Assembly: GCA_030063045.1 (NCBI GenBank)
Contig: JAQSEB010000004.1
Location: forward strand, 2,728,001-2,792,000
Source: Pratylenchus scribneri
Taxonomy: Eukaryota; Nematoda; Chromadorea; Rhabditida; Pratylenchidae
Direction of reading: 5' to 3'
DNA length: 64,000 nt
Numbering within the stretch: position 1 is the first letter of the stretch; the number at the start of each line of letters is the position of its first letter. Below are positions 44,851 through 55,900 of this stretch, piece after piece. The notes under the pieces were generated by a model that was not told where the DNA came from, did not search any database, and saw nothing but the letters and a program-made list of their open reading frames with translations. Both the position numbers and the translations under genes were made by a program.

Positions 44851-46050
44851 TAGGTACAGAATGGCATCACTGAATTATTTCCTCTTCTCCAAAAATGAGC
44901 ACATTTTGTGTGTTTAATCCGCGAAAATCCCTCATCCCACTTTTTTGCACCAGTTTTACCCAATCACCGAAATTGGACACTTCCCAGCCCATTTTTCAAA
45001 ACAATAATATTTTTGGATGGATTAAATGCGTGCGTGTGACTAATTCCTATTTATTTCCATTTATAGGCACATCATTTTGTCTATTTCCAAAAATTTTCCA
45101 GAAGCAAAAAAATCTGTATTTTTGTATACTATTAAATTTCCAAATTTGTCAAAATTTTTAGTGTCAAAAAATTTTTTGAGGCCATAAAACTTGGGCCAAA
45201 TCCTTAAATCCCAACAGTTCACATGCCCAAGTTTTATGGCCAAAAGATTTTTTTCAATAATAAAAATTTTCGGCAATTACAAAATTGTCTCTCCATACAT
45301 TTCCATTCGAATTTTGCCTCCATTCATTTATATTTCGGTTCAATCGGTTTCCATTTTTGGCTCTAACTTTTTAGTCAATCTTTGGTAGATTTCCATTTTT
45401 TTCCGCCTATTTTCAGCCAATGCACATATAGAAGAAGCCAAAAAATAGGTGGAGAATCAGTTCCCTTTTTTGGCCCAAATTTTTAGTCAATTTTTTGTGG
45501 ATTTTTTTCATGCAAAAATCATTTTCATTTTTTTATTTTTTCGGCCAATGTTCTGCTGAAGAAGCCAAAAAAAGGAAAGGTGAGGAGGGAGGTCATCAGA
45601 CCATTGAACAAAGGTCGCGTCCGCAAGCAAAATGGGTGCAAACTGCAAACAATTGGCCCCTTCCACATTTTCTGTTGAAGAATGTGCACTCATCCATCCA
45701 TTTGGGCCTCATCCTCATCCCAAAAGGAGGGCGGATGATTAAAAAGGAAGAAAAAAACATGAAAATGGGGTTTTTGGAGAGAAAAGCAAAAAAAAGTGGG
45801 AGGGAAATGACAAATGATAATGAATCAATGCATATAGACAGCGGAATATGGCCAATAATTTATTTTTAATCATTTAGGAAAATCGTGGTGATGGGGCGCC
45901 TTATAGGTTATCGGATTTGGCCTCTAGCATTACAAAAAAAAGTTAACAAAATTTTGATCATAGAATTTTTGGCCTGAAATAGGCCAAGGCGAATATTTAG
46001 TATTTACAAAATAAGATATATAGAGGACAGCACCTCCGATTCATTTATTT
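44851..46050. other. Intergenic stretch with a family 2 copy
   Basis: A short family 2 palindrome lies at about 45160-45265, with TTTTGAGGCCATAAAACTTG facing CCAAGTTTTATGGCC. No gene is supported. The frame at 45495-45869 shows no motif. Confidence 0.45.
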
Positions 46051-46059
46051 GACTTTTCA

Positions 46060-46910
46060 TTTGTTTGGCCTTTACTCAACAAGGAAGCAACCAATTTTGG
46101 AAGACGATATGTCTTTAGAAAGCCCTAAACGTCCTCTAAAAGTTGCTTCTCATCTTCAAAATTGGATAGTGTTTCATTGAGATTTAAGCCAAAAAGCTAG
46201 AATTAATGAGCGAATCAGAATATTTCCATTATATGGTCCATTCTTTTGGCCTTATTAGCTCAACAAGGAGCCGACCAATTTAGGAAGGCGATATGTAATT
46301 TGAAAGCCCTAAATTTCCTCTAAAAAGTGGCTCTTCAAATTTTTGAAAATTTAAAACAATTTGTAAAATAAGCGACTTTTCCTCTGAATGATCTGATTTA
46401 TTGCATTCAGTATTCAAAGACACAAAAAGTTTATTTATAGTTAAATGTCATAAAATTTAAAACAAGCTAAATTTGTAGAGGAGATTTTGAGCTTTCCATC
46501 GGTATATCGTCTTCCTTCATTGGCTAATGCCTCTTTAAGATTTGGACAAAAGAATGGTCCAGCATGTATTCGAATAGCTGTACCCGAATCCCCTCTACAG
46601 TCTAGGCCATTCTTTTGGCCATAACTCATCGAAGAAGCCACCAATTTAGGAATGCAGTATGCCATTTGATAGCCCTAAATGTTTTCAAAAGGGCTTTATT
46701 AATTTTTTAAAATTTAAAATAATTTGTAAAAATAAGCGACTTTTCCTTAGAAAATTGGGTTTATTACACTCAAAGACATGTAACTTTTTTAAGGCATAGA
46801 TTTTTTAAAAGCTAAAAAGCCAAATTGTAGAGGATACTTTGGGCTTTCCAAGAATATATCGCCTTCCCGGATTTATTATCTCCTCTTTGAGCTATGGCCA
46901 AAAAATGGTC
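46060..46910. mobile_element. Family 1 palindromic elements, three copies
   Basis: A left-arm half-unit occurs at 46066-46200. Two copies with both arms lie at about 46250-46560 and 46610-46910, the latter with middle AAGACATGTAACTTTTTTAA and right end GAGCTATGGCCAAAAA. Confidence 0.65.
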
Positions 46911-47271
46911 CAGATGCTGAAAAAACATCCCCTACTGGAAATGAGGCCAAAAGAATTTTACTGTTTTTTGTTTACCTCAACGAAAAAAATTCCACTTAAA
47001 AATTGGAAGCCAAAATGGGAGACTGATGAGGAGGCTCCTCAATTCGAGAAAAACCAAAAAAAACAACAAGAAAAAGGACAATAACAAAAAACATCGAAAA
47101 GGGAAAAGCAATGGGGATGGGCGATGGGTTCGTCATGCTTCCCCATTCTCGATTTTTTTGATTATTTTTATGCATTATCATTCAATCATTATTTTATATA
47201 AATTTTTCGGTAAATTTTACGGCTTACATTGAAACTAAAAATAAATATTTGGACCGACAATAAATAGCTGG

Positions 47272-47345
47272 ATCCATTGGGCTTCGAACTTTCAACCTCC
47301 AACCCCGCATAACCAAGAGCTTAATCCATTAAGCTACACGAAGCG
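47272..47345 (-). pseudogene. tRNA-like sequence, degenerate
   Basis: The minus strand shows a good D arm (TAGCTTAATGGATTAAGCT) and a GTTCGAA T loop. The acceptor ends do not pair, the anticodon stem is broken and the T stem has several mismatches. It is probably a tRNA pseudogene. Confidence 0.4.
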
Positions 47346-47439
47346 ATCGAAAAGTCAACTAAATTTCTCGTTTTATATATTCAATTTTGATTATTTTTTT
47401 CAATAGCAAAATTATCAAATCATCTCAATTTTTCGAAAT

Positions 47440-48420
47440 CACTATAATTCTCCCATGCCCTAAAACTAATCCCTTGTTGTCCAACATTATTACCTTTCCC
47501 CTTCATCCTTCTAATATTAATTGCTTTTCCACCCACCCTCAAGCCTCAATGGCCAACCCCAAAATTCCTAGGGGGTTTGCCTATGAGATGACCAATAATA
47601 AATCATCCGAAGGCGACAATATTTCTTGATTAATATTCAATTTTATTAGTCGATGCCAAAATGATCATCTCAATTTTTAAAATTACAATAATTATCCTTA
47701 TCAGTCTTCCATGCCCTAAAATATGGCACTCATAATGTCCTCTGTCCATCCATCATTCATTCCTTTTATACATAATTCCCCTCCAATGACCACAATCCCC
47801 ATTCCCCAACCCCCAATGTTCAAGCCCCAAAAATCTAATTTGAGCAATTTGCCTATGACTAATAAATCATCAATCTTTACATAATCATACCTTTTATCTT
47901 CCGTAAAATATTAAAATGTAGTCAAAAATTTCCTTCCTTTCTAGATTTGCATTTTGATTCGCCCCAAACCCCAAAAAAATTTGCGGGTTTGCCTATGACC
48001 AATAAATCCTCCCCCTTTTATTCCAACCAAAACCAGTTGGCCTCCCTCTCACATCCCCTTCTCACGTTTTCCAGCTGATTTGTGACGACGACCAATCAAG
48101 GAAGGCAATGGCTTTTTGTGGAAGGGGATGGGGGAGGGGATTGATGACGGACATTTCCCCTGAGGGCACATCCACCCAAAGCCAACTCATTCAATAAAAC
48201 ACAAAGCGCCCTTCCTCAATCCACTTTTTCGGCTTTGATCCCGCGCACTCTTCCCTGCCGCATCCAAATGCGCGCCTGCCTTTCTGAATCATTTTCCCTT
48301 TGTATTTCTGGCTTCACCTTCCTTCTCCTTCCCCTTCCATTGGCTAATTTTCATAGTCAGATTACGTGGATTTGAAGACCATTATCCGATTTCATTAAAA
48401 CAACATCCCAGTTTCTCATT
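47440..48420. other. Pyrimidine-rich intergenic region with a thrice-repeated motif
   Basis: The word TTTGCCTATGACCAATAAATC or a close variant occurs at about 47576-47612, 47849-47870 and 47985-48008, each preceded by a C-rich block like CCCCAAACCCC. The plus strand is C/T-rich from 47740 to 48350. No coding frame is supported. Confidence 0.45.
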
Positions 48421-48427
48421 TGATTAT

Positions 48428-48830
48428 TTTTCCGGAAACCAGGCGGATTTATTTTTTCCGGTTAAAACTTTCCGGAAATCAGGCGGATTTATTCTTTCCG
48501 GTTAAAACTTTCCGGAAACCAGGCGGATTTATTCTTTCCGGTTAAAACTTTCCGGAAACCAGGCGGATTTATTCTTTCCGGTTAAAACTTTCCGGAAACC
48601 AGGCGGATTTATTTTTTCCGGTTAAAACTTTCCGGAAATCAGGCGGATTTATTCTTTCCGGTTAAAACTTTCCGGAAACCAGGCGGATTTATTTTTTCCG
48701 GTTAAAACTTTCCGGAAAACAGGCGGATTTATTCTTTCCGGTTAAAACTTTCCGGAAAACAGGCGGATTTATTCTTTCCGGTTAAAACTTTCCGGAAACC
48801 AGGCAGAATTAAATTTTTTCCGGAAACAAT
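48428..48830 (+). repeat. 40-bp satellite, array D
   Basis: About ten units in the same orientation as array C, mostly with AAACCAGGCGGATTTATTC instead of AAAACAGGCGG. The shared variant marks this array as locally homogenised. Confidence 0.95.
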
Positions 48831-50270
48831 TTGCCTGATTAAAAAAATAAGGCACACTAATTTTTGGCTTTTTTGATCCAACTTTAGAAAGTAAAAACCC
48901 TAATTAAGAATTCTTCTATGCTTTGAAATAAATGGGCCAATTTAAAATAAATATAAACTAATACATTTAATATAAATACCATGTTTACTTGTCTTTTTGA
49001 CGCATTTTGAGCGTTCACTCACAAAATAAAATTTTTGGAAAGGAAAAAATTAAAGGGAAAAAATTTGCTGGATATTTGACCAGTCGCCCAACAGTTGAAT
49101 CATTCCAAATCCAAAGCTCAACATCATCCCCAAAAAAATCCCCAAAATATGCTCATCCATCCATCCGGTTGTCTGTCTGTATTGGTCATCCCATCGAATA
49201 TCAATCACAGGCATAATTATCCAAAAAAAAACACTTCGCTTGATTTCCGGAGCGTGTCTTTTGCATTCATTTCACAAACCAAAATTGGATTGAAATTGAA
49301 AAGCGTGCAACTCGGGCACCAAAATGACGATTAAAATACCATTTCACACAGATAAATCCGAAATTTCCCTATCCAAATATTGGCTAAAGGCTGCCGCCAA
49401 TTTGCGCATTGGTCAATATCTTAAGCAAAAGCTAATTAATAAACCTTCTATACATGCAATATCTTAAGCAATTTAAAATTAATTAATTTAACATTTCCTT
49501 TTGATTAATTTCTCTGTAGAGCATTTTAATTTTAAAAAATGATGGCCAAAACGAAAACTACCCATTTCTTTAGCCTATATCGTCGGCTTTTTAGTCATAA
49601 ATTTTTGCCAATTTTCAATCAAATATACTAATTCTTTTTCTAATTAATTCATCACAATTAGGACTATAAAATAATCCAAAATTTACTAAATTTAAATCCA
49701 AAATGGACTTTTGAAAAATGGCAAAAAATTTCAATCTACCCTCCAAATTTTCCACTTCTCTCAAAAATCTCTTCCTTCCTAATTCCAAAAAATTTTGCGC
49801 TCATATCCGCGCGCCTCCTCCTTCTTTATTAATCAAATGTCAAATCCCATTTTTGGCGGTTCTGCTTCTTCTTTTGGCTTTTACTCTGCTTTTCCTTCAT
49901 CCAAAGGAGCTCTTTTCGGGCGGCTTGATGTTTTTTGGAGCGCATAATTTTTGGGAGGGATGAAATGCTCAAATTGTGGATTTTAGGAAAAGGGCAAAGC
50001 AAATCAACACAAATTGAAATTGTGGGAGAAAATTTGGTTGATCGGTGGTCGTTGAGGCATGAATCAGCCATCTACGAAGGATGAAGCACCAAAAGAGAAA
50101 TCATTCCTTCAAAAAAAAAAGTGAAAATATTGAGCTCCTGGGGAAAGGGGAATAAAAGGGAATGGGGACTTCATTGGGTTTATATGAAATTTAAATTAAT
50201 TTAAGCCATAGAAATGTTCCCTTCCTCTCAAGAAACCTAATAATAAGACTCATCAGTACCTCTGTCGCCC
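48831..50270. other. Intergenic stretch, one short membrane-type frame
   Basis: The frame at 49718-49963 (plus) starts with ATG and encodes 81 residues containing PFLAVLLLLLAFTLLFLH, which would be a single signal anchor. No donor or family similarity supports it as a gene. It could be a chance frame in T-rich DNA or a lone first exon. The rest shows nothing. Confidence 0.3.
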
Positions 50271-50274
50271 TTTT

Positions 50275-50780
50275 GGCCATAACTCAACAAGGAAGCTACC
50301 ATTTTTGGAAGACGATATGCCATTTTAAAGCCATAAATTTCCTCTAAAAAGTGGCTTTTCGCCTTCCAACATTGACTAATACCTCATTGAGATATGAGTC
50401 AAAAGAATTAATGAGCGAATCAGAATATTTCTGAAACTCTCCGAGAGCTTTTCTTTTTGGCCATAGCTCAACGAGGAAGCTACCAATTCCGGAAGGCAAT
50501 ATGCCATTTGAAAACCCCAAATGTCCTCTAAAAAGTGGCTTAACTATTTTTTTGAAAAATTAAAACAATTTGTAAAATAGGCTTCTTTTCCTCAAAAAAT
50601 GCGGGTTTTTTTCATTTTAAGATATGTAACTTTTTTAATGTTGTTATTTTTTTAATATTGGATAGTAAAGAATTTTTAAAAAAATGTCAAATATAGAGGA
50701 CACTTTTGGCTATTCAATGGCTTATCGCCTCCTTAAATTGGCTAATACTTCATCGAGTTATGGCCAAAAGAAGAGTCCAT
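50275..50780. mobile_element. Family 1 palindromic elements, two copies
   Basis: A left-arm half-unit lies at 50275-50420. A copy with both arms lies at about 50458-50778, with right arm TAGAGGACACTTTTGGCTAT through GAGTTATGGCCAAAAG. Confidence 0.65.
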
Positions 50781-50870
50781 GTATTGTCCACTACGCAATT
50801 AAAAATATTATCCTCTTTTACAAAAATATTTCCAAAATATTCCAATGGATGATGTCGTTTCCAACTCGCA

Positions 50871-51180
50871 TCATTCAAAATAACACGTCAGTGATCCCAG
50901 TTTATATACTCGTGAATGTGAGATTAATCCGATTGTTTCCATTTTTGCTGCTGCCAAATTGGTCTTTTCATCATCGATGGGTCCAATTAAAATAGGAGGA
51001 ATTTTGGCCAATTCTTTCAAAATCATTTGATGAATTTGACGATTAACAATAACGAGGAATTTTGGGCCAGCTTCTTTGGAAAATTTCCAACTGTTGGCCC
51101 ATTCTCTTCCTGTATTCAATTTTTTGGCTAATTTCCTTTCATCTGCCACCAACCAAAAATTCCTTCCAATTTTTTCTTTC
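50871..51180 (-). CDS. Orphan reading frame, unknown
   Basis: A minus-strand frame open from about 51180 to the TGA at 50871 includes EAGPKFLVIVNRQIHQM, ELAKIPPILIGPIDDEK and METIGLISHSRVYKLGS. The amino-acid mix is balanced and unlike the A/T-rich frames around it, suggesting a real or recently lost exon. No ATG-led start with a signal, no partner exon and no family are recognised. It lies just beyond a family 1 element. Confidence 0.3.
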
Positions 51181-51184
51181 CATC

Positions 51185-51950
51185 AATGTGGCCATTTTCT
51201 ACCAATTTTTCCTTCCAGCTTCCATTCCTCCGACTTCCACCCCTTTCTTTCAAATAAATATAAAATACTCTAAAATTGTTGCATAATTTTGATCCTGTAA
51301 GCTACTTATGACTTTATCATAAAAAGCAAAGCTTATTTTGAGCCAAATTTACCCTCTTGAAATCCAGCATAAAATTAAAAACAATTAATTAGTAACATGA
51401 CTTGACCTAATTCCCTCTATGTCTTCAGATTTGACCCCAAAAATGAACTCATTATGATATGAGGCCAAAAAATGGACATTCAAAAAGACACACCGCCCCA
51501 AAACGATGCCTCCAAGCCACATTCCCTTCCATTGTCCCTCCGTCCATTCATAAACATATTTATTGCTTCATTTCCATTCCCGCTTTTCCATCAGCCCCTT
51601 TTCCAGAAATAAGCTGGCTGCTTCTTCTATATTATCGATATGATCGCGGGGTGGCGGGGTGGCGGGTGCACAACAAAAACAAAACATTATTATAAATGCC
51701 CCCGTATTTGGGGCCAGTAAATGTGCTCTTCTATGTGTGCGTGCTCGGTCGGCGCCCGTTCTGCTTACAACCCTTTTTTTCCTCTTCTTTTATGTCCCCC
51801 TTTTCGCGCATCATTTTCAATCAAAAAGTATCCATCCGAATTTTTCATATCATCTTCCTTTATGGATTATCCCTTCATTCCACCTTCCTTTTGGATTGAA
51901 TTAAAAAGATTTCAAAGGTGTTTTCTGAAATTCCGCCAATTTTTAAAATT
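51185..51950. other. Intergenic stretch, no gene seen
   Basis: Pyrimidine-rich on the plus strand. Overlapping T/C-rich frames (51459-52032) run into satellite array E and are not called. Confidence 0.4.
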
Positions 51951-51954
51951 AATT

Positions 51955-52240
51955 CCGCCTGTTTTCCGGAAAGTTTTAACCGGAAAGAATAAATCCGCCT
52001 GTTTTCCGGAAAGTTTTAATCGGAAAGAATAAATCCGCCTGTTTTCCGGAAAGTTTTAACCGGAAAGAATAAATCCGCCTGTTTTCCGGAAAGTTTTAAC
52101 CGGAAAGAATAAATCCGCCTGTTTTCCGGAAAGTTTTAACCGGAAAGAATAAATCCGCCTGTTTTCCGGAAAGTTTTAATCGGAAAGAATAAATCCGCCT
52201 GTTTTCCGGAAAGTTTTAACCGGAAATAATAAATTCCTTG
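51955..52240 (-). repeat. 40-bp satellite, array E (inverted)
   Basis: About seven units in the reverse orientation, TTTTAACCGGAAAGAATAAA then TCCGCCTGTTTTCCGGAAAG. Together with array D it brackets 48.8-52.0 kb as an inverted pair. Confidence 0.95.
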
Positions 52241-52984
52241 TTTATGATTAGATAAATTCCGCTTGATTTAAGTGTATTTAATATTCCGTCTGATTTATTC
52301 TGATAAATTTATTATTCTCAGACTCATCAGATGTTTCTTATAAATAATTTCAATGTTTCCAAATGAATTAAAAAAATTGCAAAAATGAAATAGCCAATAA
52401 AAGTTGAATAACCAAAAAAAATTCTTATAATTTTACTCAAAATCAAATTGCCCTTTCCCACTCGACGCAATGCTTTTTGGCCTCAATTAAAATTTGATCA
52501 TCCCAAATTTGGGGCACTCGCAAATTTTTTTATTGCTTTATCCCCTTACCTCCACCATAATAATTTTATGCGCCCTTTAACCTCATTCAGTGATAATTTG
52601 GAAAGACATAAAAATATTTAGAGAAATTAATTAGCAGAATGATAAACAAATATTGGCCAAAATTTGTGTATTTTAGAGTGAATTTGGTTAAGAAGGGGAA
52701 GAAGGCAATAAGCAAATATCATAAAAAAATGAACCAATTAAACCCACTCCACTTGAACACAAATCGTCAAACGACGTCAAGTATGGAAAAAGAAAGAAGA
52801 AGAAAAGCCAAAATCAACATAAAAACGAAACCCATCCAAAAACCACTCGTGATAATTTCCCCATATTTCTCCCCAATTCCTCCAAACTTGATACATCTTT
52901 TCAATTTCTTTTTTATGTTTATTTAGTTACAAATTTTGTCTCAATTTTGTCTCGAATTTTTGGCACAGACACATATCACATTAT

Positions 52985-55900
52985 ATGGAGATTTCAAAAG
53001 AAAATGGCGACAGTGGCGACTTTACAATGATGCATTGTGAACCTGGGACAAGCAGCAAAATTGCCAAAATAACAATGCCAAAAGTGGGAATGGCACAAAG
53101 AAAGTACAGCCGAATAGAAATGGCACAACTTAAAGAGGATAAAAAAGAAGAGGATGGCATTTATGAAGACAAATTCAACATACGGAGGACAAAAAAACGG
53201 CAACAACCAAGGACACCGCCTCCATTTCCTACTGTTGATGATGATGACCCCATTGGCGGAAATGAAATCGCCGCCCATTGGATGAGGCCAATAAGAAGGC
53301 CGGGCACATTTTCACACCACCAAACATCAAAATTTTCGCACATTGGCCTTGGTCTTCTCCTTTTGATGGCCATCGTCCATTTTGATGGGGTCAATGCTCA
53401 AAAACAGCCGAATGATTTGCCAAATGAAACAAAAGATGGCCTCATTAAAAAGTTACTGAATTCCGTCCCAACCCCTTCATTTGGCCCAATCGATGATCTC
53501 ATTAACAATTCTTCCACCTTCACAAAAGCCGAAATTTCCGATGGGCTCCTTCCACAATTGAACAAAAGTGAAATGGAGAAAGAGTCCAATTTGGAGAACA
53601 AATTGATGGACAATGAGGAGAAAAATGGCGAAGGCGGTGGCCATTTCCAGTTGGTCTCCCTCAATTGGGCCCATGTCCAGGCGCCGTTCAGCCTTTCCCT
53701 TTGGCTCCTGTTGGCCAGCATTGCAAAAATCCGTAGGTCATCCCCATCATTTGAACCGAAATTTTAGTATCTAGATATTCTTTTGGCCATATCTCAAAAA
53801 GAAAGCAATCAATTCGGGAAGGCTATATGCCATTTGAAAGTCCTAAAAGGCCTCTTAAAAAGTGGCAAAACTAATTTTTTGAAAACTTAAAAGTGAAACA
53901 ATAAAAATCCAAGGCTCAAACATCATTTCAACTAACCTTTTAGTACCTTGGCCTTTATTTTGGCCATAGCTCAACAAGGAATTAACCAATTTTGGAAGGC
54001 GATATACCATTTTAAAGCCATAAAAGTCCTCTAAAAAGTGGCTTTTCAAATCTTTGAAAATTTAAGACAATTTGTAAAATAATCGGCTTTCCTCAAATAA
54101 TTCGGGTTTATTTCATTCAAAGACATGTAACTCTTTTAGAGATAGATTTTATAAAATAACAAAAAAGGCTAATTATAAAGGACTCTTTGAGCTTTTCAAT
54201 GATATATTTCCTTCCCGGATTGGTTAAAGCCTCGCTGACTTGTTGCCAAAAGTATAGCCCAAATGCTAATTAAAAAAGTCCCTTCACTATTTGAAGCAAC
54301 ATTATAGTACCTATACCTAGGCTTTTATTTTGGCCATAACTCAATAAGGAGCCAACCTATTCCGAAAGGCAATATATCATTTGAAAGCTCCAAATTTCCT
54401 CTGAAAAGTGGCAAAACTAATATTTTTGAAAATTTAAGGAAATTTGTAAAATAAGCAGTTTTTCCTCAACAAATTTGGATTTATTTCATTCAAAGACATG
54501 AAACTCTTTTAAATTAGAATTTACAAAAAAGCCAAATTTTTGAAGGCACTTTTGGCTTTCAAATGATATATTGCCTTCCTAAATAGGCTAAAGCCTCGCT
54601 GACTTATGGCCAAATGAATGGCCCAGATGCTTATTGAAACATCCCTCACAGCCATTTGGACCAAAATTACCTATATTTTATACAAAAAACAGTCTTCAAT
54701 TTGGACCGCCGACTGCCCGAGACAGTGCCCGATTCAGCCCTGCTAATTGGGCTTGGCCTTGTGTTGGGCGCCGTCCTCAATTTGTTGGGCGTTGATTCCT
54801 CCTTGTTCACGCTGCCTTCCTCCACATTTTTCCTCTACCTTTTGCCTCCAATCATTTTTGATGCCGGTCCAACATAAAATATGTGAATTATTTTACCATT
54901 TTTCCCGCAGGCTATTTTATGCCAAATCGCCAACTGTTCGAGAATCTCGACTCCGTTTTGTTGTTCGCCTTTTGTGGCACAATTTGGAATACGTTGGCCA
55001 TTGGTCAGTGGTGCCAATACGATTTGGGGGCTTAAGTTGGGGGTAAAAACTGAACCGAACCGAGGCGATTTTTTGGCCAAAAAACCAAAATCGAAAAATG
55101 AATTTCAAAAAACTGCTAAACTTGATGAGGTGCCAAAAACACAATTTGATGAGGACCTAAATTAGGGTAGATCATGGTTGGATAAAAGCGAACGAAACCG
55201 AGCCAATTTTTGGCCAAAAACCGAAACCAAAAACTAAAATTGAGTGTTCAAATTGTATGGTTTTTCATTCTTTTCCTTCCATTCTGGAGGGTAACTTTTG
55301 GCTAAAATTTTATTATTCGGAACAATTTTTAGGTAAATATTTCTCCAAAGGGCCATTAGCTTAATTTTTCTCAGGGTGAGAAATTTTTGGCTTTCGGGCT
55401 ATTTTTAGCTAACATTTCTCTTTGTATGGTAACCGAAAGCCTTGGATTTTTTTGGAACCGAACCGAAATATGACAAAACTGAACAAACCGAAAACCGAAG
55501 ACCTCGGTTTATTAAATGTCCACAATCTAATTTAGTAGTTTAAATCTTTGCAAAGTGACTAAGGCGGTTTTGGAATTTTAATCATAAAATTTTGAATTTT
55601 ATTGGAGAAATAAGCCAATTCACTTTTCAAATCCTTAAATAAAATTAAATTTTCTTCGAAGGTTATTCACTTCTATGGTTGGCACAACTTTGCCCATTCA
55701 CCGTGCCATTCACTTCCTTCCAAATCCTTCTTTTTGCCTCACTCATTTCAGCAGTGGATCCCGTTGCGGTGATCGCCGTTTTCGAGGAAATTCACATCAA
55801 CGAATTTTTGTTCATCAATGTTTTTGGTGAAGCACTTCTTAACGATGGAGTCAGCGTGGTCAGAAAACATTAAATTATAATTATAACAAATCATTTAGAA

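Noticed and set aside
51459..52032. Overlapping T/C-rich plus-strand frames near 51.5-52.0 kb
   Set aside because: Compositional artefacts; the longest runs into the 40-bp satellite.
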